DNA of 64,000 bases, taken from positions 1 to 64,000 of the forward strand of contig JARLJI010000005.1 in assembly GCA_031291295.1 (NCBI GenBank). Reading direction: 5' to 3'. Positions 52,674 to 61,365 of this stretch are shown here, piece after piece. How positions within the stretch are numbered: the first letter of the stretch is position 1; the number at the start of each line of letters is the position of its first letter. The translations under genes were made by a program, and so were the position numbers. The notes under the pieces are model-generated. The model was not told the origin of the DNA and ran no database searches. It worked only from the letters and a program-made list of their open reading frames with translations. The DNA is from Rhodoferax sp. (GTDB lineage Bacteria; Pseudomonadota; Gammaproteobacteria; Burkholderiales; Burkholderiaceae_C).

Positions 52674-53900
52674 ATGAATGCTGCCGTGCCCTCGTTTCTC
52701 GAAGCCGCCTCCCCGCACACCATGAACACCTACGCCCGGCTGCCGATTGCGCTGTCGCATGGCCAGGGCTGCCGCGTCTGGGATATCAACGGCAAGTCCT
52801 ACCTCGACGCGCTGGGCGGCATTGCGGTCAACACGCTGGGCCACAACCATCCCCGGCTGGTGCCCGCGCTGCAGGACCAGATCGGCAAGATCATCCACAG
52901 CTCCAACTACTACCATGTGCCCAACCAGGAAAAACTGGCCGCGAAACTGGTGGAGCTGTCGGGCCTGACCAACGTGTTTTTCTGCTCCACCGGTCTCGAG
53001 GCCAATGAAGCGGCGCTCAAGCTGGCGCGCAAGTTCGGCCACGACAAGGGCATCGAGCGGCCCGAAATTGTGGTTTATGAGCACGCCTTCCACGGCCGCA
53101 GCATCGCCACGCTGTCGGCCACCGGCAACGAGAAGGTGCAAAAAGGCTTCGGCCCGCTGGTGGAGGGCTTCATCCGCGTGCCGCTGAATGACATCGAGGC
53201 GCTCAAGGCCGCCACTGCCGGCAACCCCAATGTGGTGGCGGTGTTTTTCGAGACCATCCAGGGCGAAGGCGGCATCAACCCGATGCGCATCGAATACCTG
53301 CAGCAGGTGCGCCAGCTGTGCGATGCGAACGACTGGCTGCTGATGATCGACGAGGTGCAGTGCGGCATGGGCCGCACCGGCAAGTGGTTCGCGCACCAGT
53401 GGGCCGGCATCAAGCCGGACGTGATGCCGCTGGCCAAGGGCCTGGGCTCGGGCGTGCCGGTCGGCGCGGTGGTGGCCGGCCCGAAAGCCGCCAACATCTT
53501 CCAGCCGGGCAACCACGGCACCACCTTCGGCGGCAACCCGCTGGCGATGCGCGCCGGGGTGGAGACCATCCGCATCATGGAAGAAGACGGCCTGCTGGAA
53601 AACGCCGCCAGCGTGGGCGCCCACCTGCGAGCCGCGCTGACCCGCGAGCTGGCCGCCGAGCTGGCCGACCCCAAGGGCGTGAAGGAAATCCGCGGCATGG
53701 GGCTGATGCTCGGCGTCGAACTGGCCAAACCCTGCGGCGAGCTGGTCAAGCGCTGTGCCGACAAGGGGCTGTTGATCAGCGTCACGGCCGACACCGTGAT
53801 CCGCCTGGTGCCGCCCTTGATCATGACCGCGGCCGAGGCGGACGAAGTGGTGGCGATTTTGTGTCCGCTCATCAAACAATTGCTGGCGGAGACACCATGA
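52674..53900 (+). CDS. argD: Acetylornithine aminotransferase
   Basis: A 408-residue class III PLP aminotransferase of arginine synthesis. 'FFCSTGLEANEAALKLARK' is the phosphate-binding region, 'LLMIDEVQCGMGRTGKWFAH' includes the PLP Asp, and the Schiff-base Lys is in 'PLAKGLGSGVP'. ATG at 52674 has GGAG about eight bases upstream. Its stop overlaps argF (ATGA). Adjacent argF supports ArgD over other class III enzymes. Confidence 0.95.
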   Translation: MNAAVPSFLEAASPHTMNTYARLPIALSHGQGCRVWDINGKSYLDALGGIAVNTLGHNHPRLVPALQDQIGKIIHSSNYYHVPNQEKLAAKLVELSGLTNVFFCSTGLEANEAALKLARKFGHDKGIERPEIVVYEHAFHGRSIATLSATGNEKVQKGFGPLVEGFIRVPLNDIEALKAATAGNPNVVAVFFETIQGEGGINPMRIEYLQQVRQLCDANDWLLMIDEVQCGMGRTGKWFAHQWAGIKPDVMPLAKGLGSGVPVGAVVAGPKAANIFQPGNHGTTFGGNPLAMRAGVETIRIMEEDGLLENAASVGAHLRAALTRELAAELADPKGVKEIRGMGLMLGVELAKPCGELVKRCADKGLLISVTADTVIRLVPPLIMTAAEADEVVAILCPLIKQLLAETP

Positions 53901-54814
53901 AGCACTACCTGCAATTTTCCGACCTCGGCGCCGACGAGTACGCCTACCTGTTCGAACGGGCGGCCCTGATCAAGAAGAAATTCAAGGCCTACGAAAAGCA
54001 CCAGCCGCTGATTGACCGCACGCTGGTCATGATTTTCGAGAAGGCCTCGACCCGCACCCGCGTGAGCTTTGAGGCCGGCATGTACCAGCTGGGCGGCACG
54101 GTGGTCAACCTCACCACCGAAGGCAGCCAGCTGGGCCGCGCCGAGCCGATCGAAGACAGCGCCAAGGTGATCAGCCGCATGGTGGACCTGGTGATGATCC
54201 GCACCTACGAGCAGACCAAGATCGAGCGTTTTGCCGCGCACTCGCGCGTGCCCGTCATCAACGGCCTGACCAACGAGTTCCACCCCTGCCAGATCCTGGC
54301 CGACATCTTCACGTACATCGAGCACCGGGGCTCCATCAAGGGCAAGACGGTGGCCTGGGTCGGCGACGGCAACAACATGGCCAACACCTGGCTGCAGGCG
54401 GCCGAGATCCTGGGCTTCACCGTGCACGTGAGCACGCCCAGCGGCTACGAGGTGGATCAGTCGGTGGCCGGCCTGCGCTCCGCCGACAGCTACAAGCTCT
54501 TCCAGAACCCGATGGACGCCTGCGCCGGCGCCGACCTGGTCACCACCGACGTCTGGACCAGCATGGGCTTCGAGGCCGAGAACGAGGCGCGTAAAAGTGC
54601 CTTCAACGACTGGTGCGTGGACGCGGACATGATGCGCGCCGCCCAACCCGACGCGCTGTTCATGCACTGCCTGCCCGCGCACCGTGGCGAGGAGGTCGAG
54701 GCCGACGTGATCGACGGCCCGCAGTCGGTCGTGTGGGACGAGGCCGAGAACCGCATGCACGCGCAAAAGGCGCTGATGGAGTATTTGCTGCTGGGGCGCG
54801 TCGACCCGGTGTGA
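53897..54814 (+). CDS. argF: Ornithine carbamoyltransferase
   Basis: A 305-residue transcarbamoylase that makes citrulline. Carbamoyl phosphate motif 'FEKASTRTRVSFEAG' (about 45-60), 'NEFHPCQILADI' and the ornithine-site 'MHCLPAHRGEEV' are intact. Four-base overlap with argD. Confidence 0.97.
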   Translation: MKHYLQFSDLGADEYAYLFERAALIKKKFKAYEKHQPLIDRTLVMIFEKASTRTRVSFEAGMYQLGGTVVNLTTEGSQLGRAEPIEDSAKVISRMVDLVMIRTYEQTKIERFAAHSRVPVINGLTNEFHPCQILADIFTYIEHRGSIKGKTVAWVGDGNNMANTWLQAAEILGFTVHVSTPSGYEVDQSVAGLRSADSYKLFQNPMDACAGADLVTTDVWTSMGFEAENEARKSAFNDWCVDADMMRAAQPDALFMHCLPAHRGEEVEADVIDGPQSVVWDEAENRMHAQKALMEYLLLGRVDPV

Positions 54815-54832
54815 CGGCCAGCGCTCCACGCG

Positions 54833-54858
54833 AGCCCGGACAGGCCCTTGCCCGGGCT
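54833..54858 (+). terminator. Possible terminator after argF
   Basis: AGCCCGG and CCGGGCT pair across a 12-base loop and TCTCTT follows. The T run is interrupted, so efficiency is doubtful. It separates argF from the convergent hemW. Confidence 0.45.
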
Positions 54859-54862
54859 TCTC

Positions 54863-56062
54863 TTATGACGCCAGGAACATCGCCTGCAGGTCGCTCAGGA
54901 AATCGAAGCCGCGCACGGTCGGCTTGACGCTGGCAAAGTCGCGCTCGATCAGGCCCTTCCGTTCGGCCTCAACGAGCCCTTGTTGAATGGCCGTGAGCGC
55001 GAGCCCGGTGCGCTCGGAAAACCGCGCCAGCTCGAACCCGTCCTTCAGGCGCAGGGCGTTCAGCATGAACTCGAACGGCAGCTCGGCGCGGCTGACTTCC
55101 TCGTCCTGCGCTACGGCCTGCCCGACCAGCGCGTTGTCCATGTACAGCCGCGGCTCGCGAAAGCGTACCTGGCGCACGATGCGGTGCGCAAAACTCAGCT
55201 TGCTGTGGGCGCCCGCGCCTATGCCCAGATAGTCGCCGAACTGCCAGTAGTTCAGGTTGTGCGCGCAGCGGTGGCCGGGCCTGGCATAGGCCGAGACCTC
55301 GTAGCGCTCCAGCCCGGCCGCGGTGGTCAGCTCGGTGATGCGGTCCAGCATGGCGTAGGCCATGTCGTCCTCGGGCACCACCGGCGGGAATTTGGCGAAA
55401 TAGGTATTGGGCTCGATCGTCAGGTGGTAGATCGAGATGTGGGGGGGCCCCAGCCCAAGTGCCGTCTGGATATCCTGCTCTACATCTTGTAGCGTCTGGC
55501 CGGGCAGCGCGTACATGATGTCGAGGTTGAAGGTGTCAAACGAGGCCGCCGCTTCTTCCACCGCGGCGAGCGCCTGGGCCCGGTCGTGCACCCGGCCCAG
55601 TGCCTTCAGGTGCGCATCGTTGAAGCTCTGCACGCCCACCGACAGACGCGTCACGCCCGCGCCGCGAAACGCCTTGAAGCGGTCTTTCTCGAAGGTGCCC
55701 GGATTGGCCTCCAGCGTGACCTCGCAGTTGGCCTCCAGCCGCAGCCGCGCCCGAATGTCGCCCAGCAGCCGGTCGATCGCCTCGGGCGAAAACAGGCTCG
55801 GCGTGCCGCCGCCGATGAACACACTGTGAATCGTGCGGCCCCAGACCAGCGGCAGCGCGGCCTCCAGATCGGCCACCAGCGCATCGAGGTAGCGCTGCTC
55901 GGGCAGCTCGCCCGGCTTCATTTCATGCGAATTGAAATCGCAATAGGGACACTTGCGGATGCACCAGGGCAGGTGCACGTACAGCGACAGCGGCGGCAAG
56001 GCCGCCAGCTGCAAGGTACCGGGCCGCATGTAATGCTGGATGTCTTTCATGGCCGGAATCAC
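54863..56062 (-). CDS. hemW: HemW (CPO-like radical SAM haem-binding protein)
   Basis: A radical SAM protein of about 399 residues. The cluster motif is 'CIRKCPYCDF' (C-x3-C-x2-C), then 'FIGGGTPSLFSPEAI' and 'LSVGVQSFNDAHLKALGR'. The C-terminal HemN-like domain is short. HemW inserts haem into respiratory proteins and is not a coproporphyrinogen oxidase despite likeness to HemN. GTG at 56062 overlaps the rdgB stop (GTGA); ATG at 56050 is an alternative. Confidence 0.93.
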   Translation of the reverse strand: MIPAMKDIQHYMRPGTLQLAALPPLSLYVHLPWCIRKCPYCDFNSHEMKPGELPEQRYLDALVADLEAALPLVWGRTIHSVFIGGGTPSLFSPEAIDRLLGDIRARLRLEANCEVTLEANPGTFEKDRFKAFRGAGVTRLSVGVQSFNDAHLKALGRVHDRAQALAAVEEAAASFDTFNLDIMYALPGQTLQDVEQDIQTALGLGPPHISIYHLTIEPNTYFAKFPPVVPEDDMAYAMLDRITELTTAAGLERYEVSAYARPGHRCAHNLNYWQFGDYLGIGAGAHSKLSFAHRIVRQVRFREPRLYMDNALVGQAVAQDEEVSRAELPFEFMLNALRLKDGFELARFSERTGLALTAIQQGLVEAERKGLIERDFASVKPTVRGFDFLSDLQAMFLAS

Positions 56063-56658
56063 AGCCAGCGCTCGCGCATCAGGCGCAGCATGTCGCGCGC
56101 CGCCTGGCCGCGATGGCTGTGCGCGTTTTTGACCTCGACGGGCAACTGCGCAAACGTCTTGCCGAATTCCGGAATGAACATCACGGGATCGAACCCGAAG
56201 CCGTTGCTGCCCACCGGTTCGCGCGCGATCTCGCCGACCACGCGGCCGACCGCGATCAGTGGCTCGGGGTCCTGCGGCGAGCGCACGGCCACCAGCGTGC
56301 TGACCAGCGCCGCGCGGCGATTGTCCATATCCTTCATTTGCTCCAGCAGGGCGCGCACATTGTTGGCGTCGCCCTTGGCGTAGCCGAACTGCGTCGCGTA
56401 AAACGCGGTGTCGACGCCGGGCAGGCCTCCAAAGGCATCGACGCACAGGCCTGCATCGTCGGCCAGCGCGGGCAGTCCGCTATTCTGCGCGGCGTGGCGG
56501 GCCTTGGCGAGCGCGTTCTCCACGAAAGTGCGGAACGGCTCCTCGGCCTCGGCAATGCCCAGCTCGGCCTGGCGAATCAATGCCAGCCCCAGGGGAGCCA
56601 GCATGGCCTGCAGCTCGGCCAGCTTGCCCGGGTTGTTGGATGCGAGAACAATCTTCAT
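56059..56658 (-). CDS. rdgB: XTP/dITP pyrophosphatase (RdgB/HAM1)
   Basis: A 199-residue nucleotide house-cleaning enzyme. 'KIVLASNNPGKLAELQAML' at the start, 'LPALADDAGLCVDAFGGLPG' and 'GFGFDPVMFIPEFGKTFAQL' are the ITPase motifs. 39 bp after rph. Confidence 0.96.
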   Translation of the reverse strand: MKIVLASNNPGKLAELQAMLAPLGLALIRQAELGIAEAEEPFRTFVENALAKARHAAQNSGLPALADDAGLCVDAFGGLPGVDTAFYATQFGYAKGDANNVRALLEQMKDMDNRRAALVSTLVAVRSPQDPEPLIAVGRVVGEIAREPVGSNGFGFDPVMFIPEFGKTFAQLPVEVKNAHSHRGQAARDMLRLMRERWL

Positions 56659-56697
56659 TAAATCAGGTCGCAGCCCTTATGGAACAATGACAGTTTG

Positions 56698-57429
56698 CTA
56701 CTCTTCTGATAGCGCCTTCTTTTGCATCAGCACCAGATCGTGGATGCCCTTGTCGGCCAGCGCGAGCAGCGCATCCATTTCCTGGCGCGAGAATGCGGCG
56801 CCCTCCGCGGTGCCCTGCACTTCCACATAATGCCCGGCGCCGGTCATCACCACATTCATGTCGGTGTCGCAGGCGGAATCCTCGGTGTACTCCAGGTCCA
56901 GCAGCGGCGTGCCCTGCACGATGCCGACCGAGATGGCGGCCACATGGTCCAGGATCGGCGAGGCGGCAAGCTTGCCCTGCGCGATCAGCCGGTTGACGGC
57001 ATCCTGCGCGGCCACGAAGGCGCCGGTGATTGCCGCCGTGCGCGTGCCGCCATCGGCCTGCAGCACGTCGCAGTCCAGGTAGATCGTGCGCTCGCCGAGT
57101 TTCTTCAAGTCGAACACCGCGCGCATCGAGCGCCCGATCAGGCGCTGGATTTCCTGCGTGCGACCGCTCTGCTTGCCGCGCGCCGCCTCGCGGTCGCTGC
57201 GGGTATGGGTGGCGCGCGGCAGCATGCCGTATTCGGCCGTGACCCAGCCTTCGCCGCTGCCCTTTTTATGGCCCGGCACTTTTTCCTCGACCGATGCGGT
57301 GCACAGCACCCGGGTAGCGCCAAACTCGATCAGCACCGAGCCCTCGGCATGAATCGTGTAATTGCGGGTGATGCGCACGGGACGCAACTGGTCTGCGGCG
57401 CGGGCGCCGCTTCGTTGAAATTGACTCAT
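56698..57429 (-). CDS. rph: Ribonuclease PH
   Basis: A 243-residue phosphorolytic 3'-5' exoribonuclease for tRNA maturation. '[20 protein letters not shown]', '[17 protein letters not shown]' and '[15 protein letters not shown]' are typical. Full length, unlike the truncated E. coli K-12 copy. Confidence 0.97.
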   Translation of the reverse strand: MSQFQRSGARAADQLRPVRITRNYTIHAEGSVLIEFGATRVLCTASVEEKVPGHKKGSGEGWVTAEYGMLPRATHTRSDREAARGKQSGRTQEIQRLIGRSMRAVFDLKKLGERTIYLDCDVLQADGGTRTAAITGAFVAAQDAVNRLIAQGKLAASPILDHVAAISVGIVQGTPLLDLEYTEDSACDTDMNVVMTGAGHYVEVQGTAEGAAFSRQEMDALLALADKGIHDLVLMQKKALSEE

Positions 57430-57482
57430 GGTTCAGTGTGGAGAAGTTAAAACGAAAGGCTGGGGAACACCACCCACAGGAC

Positions 57483-58385
57483 TCAGGTCTTGCGGGCCGC
57501 GGAACGCCGGATGGCTTCGTTGATCTCGGCGATGGAGCGCTCGATCGCGGCATCGTCGAGGTCTGCCGCCGCGAGGTCGAGCACGCCGGCCTGGATGGTG
57601 GAGGCAAACACGCCGTCGTGGATGCTGTCGGTGGAAATGCCGCGCGTGGACTCGAACACATCCGGCGTTTCCCATTCCAGCGCAATCGCGGTCACGTTGT
57701 CGCTGCGGGCGCCGCCGCTGCGCAGGGCCCGTTCCACCAGGTCGGGCACCGCCTCGGACACGGGCTGCTGGCTCAGCTGGCGCACGATTTCAGCGTCGCT
57801 GAGCGTGCCCCACAGGCCGTCCGAGCAGAGCATGATCTTGTCGCCCTGCTGCAGCGTGATGGGCCCCGTGACGTCGAACTTCGGCTTGGTCGGGGAGCCG
57901 AGGCAGGTGAACAGGATGTTCCGGTTCATCGCCGTGAGCTTGTTCGCGTTCGCGCTTTTATGCTCGATGTAGGAGTGGTCCCGTGTGCGGGTCAGCAATT
58001 CACCGTCGCGCACCACGTACAGGCGCGAGTCGCCGCAGTGAATCCAGGTGGCACTGGTGCCCTGCACGATGGCCGCCACCAGCGTCGTGCGCGGTGTGTC
58101 GAGCATGGCTTTTTCGCTGGCATAGCGCAGGATTTGGTGATGTGCCGCCATCAGCGCCGACGCCAGAAACACGGGCACATCCTTGACGACGGGGCGCGCC
58201 TCTTTCTGGTACAGCGCCGACACGATCTGCAGCGCGAGCTGGGAGGCGACTTCGCCCTCGGGGTGCCCGCCCATGCCGTCGGCCAGCACAAAAAGGCCGG
58301 ACTCGCGGGTGTAGCAGTAGCCCATGCGATCTTCGTTTTTTTCGCGCCCGCCTTTGCGACTGACCTGAAAGACCGAAAACTTCAT
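57483..58385 (-). CDS. PP2C-type serine/threonine phosphatase
   Basis: A 300-residue metal-dependent phosphatase. 'GLFVLADGMGGHPEGEVAS' (about 32-50), 'HCGDSRLYVVRDG', 'MLCSDGLWG' and 'GGARSDNVTAIAL' hold the metal-binding Asp residues. Its ATG overlaps the stop of the kinase by four bases, so the two enzymes are a coupled pair with opposite action. 53 bp before rph. Confidence 0.93.
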   Translation of the reverse strand: MKFSVFQVSRKGGREKNEDRMGYCYTRESGLFVLADGMGGHPEGEVASQLALQIVSALYQKEARPVVKDVPVFLASALMAAHHQILRYASEKAMLDTPRTTLVAAIVQGTSATWIHCGDSRLYVVRDGELLTRTRDHSYIEHKSANANKLTAMNRNILFTCLGSPTKPKFDVTGPITLQQGDKIMLCSDGLWGTLSDAEIVRQLSQQPVSEAVPDLVERALRSGGARSDNVTAIALEWETPDVFESTRGISTDSIHDGVFASTIQAGVLDLAAADLDDAAIERSIAEINEAIRRSAARKT

Positions 58386-59389
58386 TTCGTCTTGGCGCCG
58401 AAGATCGTCACATTGCGCAGGTTCTTCTTGGTGTCGGTGATCACATTGTCAAACTGCAGCCGCACTTTTTCCCCGACCGTCAGCTTGGTGTAGCGCCGCT
58501 CGCCCTCGCGGCTCAGCTCTTTTTGCAGGGCAAAAACCGACTGCGGGCGCGACAGCGGATCGAGCGACATGCACCACTCCACCACTTCGATGAGGTTGTC
58601 CGAGTACACGCCGCGCAGGCGCGACAGCGCCAGCCCGAGCCGGTCCTTTTCCAGCCGCTGCGGCGCATCATTGGGCGGGTAGCCCTGCATGCAGGCGTAA
58701 ATGCAGGCACCGATGGCGTAGATGTCGGTCCAGGGGCCCATCGAGGAGTCCCGGCGGTACATTTCGGGCGCGGCAAAACCGGGGGTGTACATCGGGCGGA
58801 TGAAGTTGCCCTCTTTGGACAGCACTTCACGGGCGGCGCCGAAGTCGATCATCACGGCCCGGTTGTCATCGGTAATGAACACGTTGGCCGGCTTGATGTC
58901 CAGGTGCAGCATCTTGTGCTGGTGCACGATGCGCAGGCCGCGCAGGATTTCGTCGAACAGCGATCGGATGGTGGATTCGCGAAACACCTTTTGCTTCTTG
59001 AGCTCGCGCGCCGCAATGATGAAATCCTGCAGGGTTGCCCCCTCCAGGTAGTTCATCACCATGTACACCGTCTCGTTTTCCCGAAAGAAATTGAGCACAC
59101 TCACCACGGAGGCGTGGGAGATCTGGGCCAGGGCGCGACCCTCTTCGAAAAAACTCTTGAGGCCGAGCCGGTACAGCGACAGTTTTTCGGGCTGCACCTG
59201 GGGCAGCAATTCGCCGGGGCCGCGGGTGGCGAGCGAAGATGGCAGGTATTCCTTGACGGCGACCTGCTGGCCTTCGTTGTCAACGGCCAGGTACACCAGG
59301 CCAAAACCACCGGCCGATACCTTGCGCACCACACGGTAGCCGCCTATCACGGTATCGGGCGGCAACGGAGCTGGTTTGACCTTTGACAT
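58382..59389 (-). CDS. Eukaryotic-like serine/threonine protein kinase
   Basis: A 335-residue soluble kinase without a membrane helix or sensor domain. Gly loop 'VSAGGFGLVYLA', Lys in 'VAVKEYLP', catalytic loop 'HLDIKPANVFI' (HLD instead of HRD) and 'MIDFGAAR' are in place. Coupled with the phosphatase. Targets are unknown. Divergent from yicC with 88 bp between the starts. Confidence 0.93.
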   Translation of the reverse strand: MSKVKPAPLPPDTVIGGYRVVRKVSAGGFGLVYLAVDNEGQQVAVKEYLPSSLATRGPGELLPQVQPEKLSLYRLGLKSFFEEGRALAQISHASVVSVLNFFRENETVYMVMNYLEGATLQDFIIAARELKKQKVFRESTIRSLFDEILRGLRIVHQHKMLHLDIKPANVFITDDNRAVMIDFGAAREVLSKEGNFIRPMYTPGFAAPEMYRRDSSMGPWTDIYAIGACIYACMQGYPPNDAPQRLEKDRLGLALSRLRGVYSDNLIEVVEWCMSLDPLSRPQSVFALQKELSREGERRYTKLTVGEKVRLQFDNVITDTKKNLRNVTIFGAKTK

Positions 59390-59477
59390 AATTCGGGGCG
59401 GGTTGGCCTGTGACAGTCTGCATGGGAATCCGGTTATTCTCAGCGATCACGCAACGACCACTAACTACCGTCTATCA

Positions 59478-60395
59478 ATGCCAGTTTACAGCATGACCGG
59501 CTACGCCAGTGCCCAGCACAGCGCGGCCGCAACCAGCCCCGAGCCGGACTCGAAAGGCCCGGCGCCCATGCGCCTCGGGCTCGAAATTCGCTCCGTCAAC
59601 AGCCGCTTTCTGGACCTGACTTTTCGCCTGCCCGAGGAGCTTCGCCCGCACGAGCCGGCCCTGCGCGAGCTGTTGACCGCCAAACTCAAGCGGGGCAAGG
59701 TCGAAGTTCGTGCCGCGCTGGAGAGTGCCGCCGCCAGCCCCTTGCCCGAGCCGTCCCCTCGGCTGCTGCAGCGCCTGAATGCCCTTCAGGACAGCATCCA
59801 GGCCTGGCTGCCCGATGCGCCGCCGCTCAGCGTGGCCGACGTCATCCGCCTGTCGGCGCCCGAGGGCCGGACCGATGCCGACTGGAGCCAGGGCTTGATG
59901 GAACTGGCGGGCACCACCCTGCAAGCCCTGCTGGCCGCCCGCGAGCGCGAGGGCGCGCGCCTGGCGACCATGCTGCTCGGGCATCTGGCCCAACTGCGCG
60001 AGTTGACCCGGCAGGCCGGCCCGTTGGTGCCCCGGGTGGTGGAGCAACAACGCAACCGCTTCCTGGAGCGATGGAAGGATGCGATGGCGCTCACCGACGG
60101 CGCCACACTGCCCGAAGCGGCGCAGGATCGCGCCTTGAGCGAAGCTACCGCCTTTGCCATTCGCATCGACATCGCCGAGGAACTGACCCGCCTGGCCTCG
60201 CATCTCGACGAGATCGAGCGCCTTTTGACAAAAGGCGGCGAGGCCGGCAAGCGGCTGGATTTCCTGATTCAGGAACTGCACCGTGAGGCCAACACGCTGG
60301 GCTCGAAATCGGCAGCGCTGGAGCTGACCCACATTTCGGTGGACATGAAGGTGCTGATCGAGCAAATGCGCGAGCAGGTTCAAAATATCGAGTGA
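59478..60395 (+). CDS. yicC: YicC-family endoribonuclease/stress protein
   Basis: A 305-residue protein. 'YSMTGYASAQ' opens it, 'LEIRSVNSRFLDLTFRLPEE' follows, and the C-terminal DUF1732 domain has 'KRLDFLIQELHREANTLGSK'. YicC of E. coli is an RNase. An insertion of about 15 residues ('SPEPDSKGPAPM') lies after the first motif. Start at 59478 is the family start. Followed by gmk after 36 bp, a widespread order. Confidence 0.94.
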   Translation: MPVYSMTGYASAQHSAAATSPEPDSKGPAPMRLGLEIRSVNSRFLDLTFRLPEELRPHEPALRELLTAKLKRGKVEVRAALESAAASPLPEPSPRLLQRLNALQDSIQAWLPDAPPLSVADVIRLSAPEGRTDADWSQGLMELAGTTLQALLAAREREGARLATMLLGHLAQLRELTRQAGPLVPRVVEQQRNRFLERWKDAMALTDGATLPEAAQDRALSEATAFAIRIDIAEELTRLASHLDEIERLLTKGGEAGKRLDFLIQELHREANTLGSKSAALELTHISVDMKVLIEQMREQVQNIE

Positions 60396-60431
60396 CGCTA
60401 CCATATTAATAGCACACTACCAATACCCTAT

Positions 60432-61052
60432 ATGGACTACCCAGGTAATTTATTTGTTGTCGCGGCCCCCAGTGGCGCCGGAAAATCGAGTCTCGTCAAG
60501 GCCTTGATGGAGCTCGACGTGCGGGTCCAGCCCTCGGTGTCGCACACCACGCGGGCGCCGCGTGGCCAGGAAAAGCACGGCCGCGAATACTTCTTCGTGT
60601 CCCAGCAGGAATTCGACGCCATGATTCTGGGCAGCGCCTTCGTGGAGTGGGCGAATGTGCACGGCTTTCGCTACGGCACTTCCAAAAAGGCCATCGAAGA
60701 GCGCATCGCGCAGGGCGCCGACGTGATTCTTGAAATTGATTTCCAGGGGGCGCTGCAGATCAAAAAGACCTTTGCCAACGCCGTGCTGATCTTCATTCTT
60801 CCTCCCAGCTGGGAAGAGCTGCGGTCCCGGCTGGAGCGCCGCGGCGAAGATACGCCCGAGGCGATCGAGTTGCGCCTCAGGAACGCCGAGCTGGAGGTGG
60901 CGCAGGCCCGTGAATTCGATTTCGTTATAATCAACGAGTTGTTCGAGCGGGCGCTTTTCGATCTGAAAGCGATTGTCCACGCGCAACGGCTCAAATTCTC
61001 GGCCCAGCGCCGCGCCCGGGCCGACACCTTCCAGACACTGCACATTGCCTAG
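60432..61052 (+). CDS. gmk: Guanylate kinase
   Basis: A 206-residue enzyme that phosphorylates GMP to GDP. P-loop '[18 protein letters not shown]' and GMP-site '[20 protein letters not shown]' are intact. It lies in the yicC-gmk-rpoZ-spoT order and so in the ppGpp/GTP neighbourhood. Confidence 0.97.
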   Translation: MDYPGNLFVVAAPSGAGKSSLVKALMELDVRVQPSVSHTTRAPRGQEKHGREYFFVSQQEFDAMILGSAFVEWANVHGFRYGTSKKAIEERIAQGADVILEIDFQGALQIKKTFANAVLIFILPPSWEELRSRLERRGEDTPEAIELRLRNAELEVAQAREFDFVIINELFERALFDLKAIVHAQRLKFSAQRRARADTFQTLHIA

Positions 61053-61068
61053 ATTACCGGAGAACTTC

Positions 61069-61272
61069 ATGGCCCGTATCACCGTTGAAGATTGCCTGCT
61101 GCAAATCCCGAACCGTTTCCAGCTGGTGCTGGCGGCCACCTACCGCGCCCGCATGCTGAGCCAGGGACATGCCGCCAAAATCGAGAGCAAGAACAAGCCG
61201 GGCGTAACCGCCCTGCGCGAGATTGCCGCGGGCAAGATCGGGCTTGAAATGCTCAAGAAAGTGCCCAACTGA
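61069..61272 (+). CDS. rpoZ: RNA polymerase omega subunit
   Basis: A 67-residue subunit: '[20 protein letters not shown]' and '[20 protein letters not shown]'. GGAGA lies four to five bases before the ATG. It helps RNA polymerase assembly and forms part of the ppGpp site, which fits the adjacent spoT. Confidence 0.97.
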   Translation: MARITVEDCLLQIPNRFQLVLAATYRARMLSQGHAAKIESKNKPGVTALREIAAGKIGLEMLKKVPN

Positions 61273-61293
61273 GTCGGCCCTCGCCTCGTCTCG

Positions 61294-61322
61294 AAAAAGC
61301 ACCGAAATTCGGTGCTTTTTTT
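61294..61322 (+). terminator. Rho-independent terminator after rpoZ
   Basis: AAAAAGCACCGAA pairs with TTCGGTGCTTTTT over a single unpaired base and seven T end the element. It separates rpoZ from spoT, so spoT needs its own promoter in 61323-61365 or read-through. Confidence 0.9.
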
Positions 61323-61365
61323 ATGGCCGATCACACAAACGTCACGCCCGCGCTACATTTAAGGT

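Noticed and set aside
53075-54829. Minus-strand open frame across argD and argF
   Set aside because: Antisense to two clear arginine genes; no family pattern.
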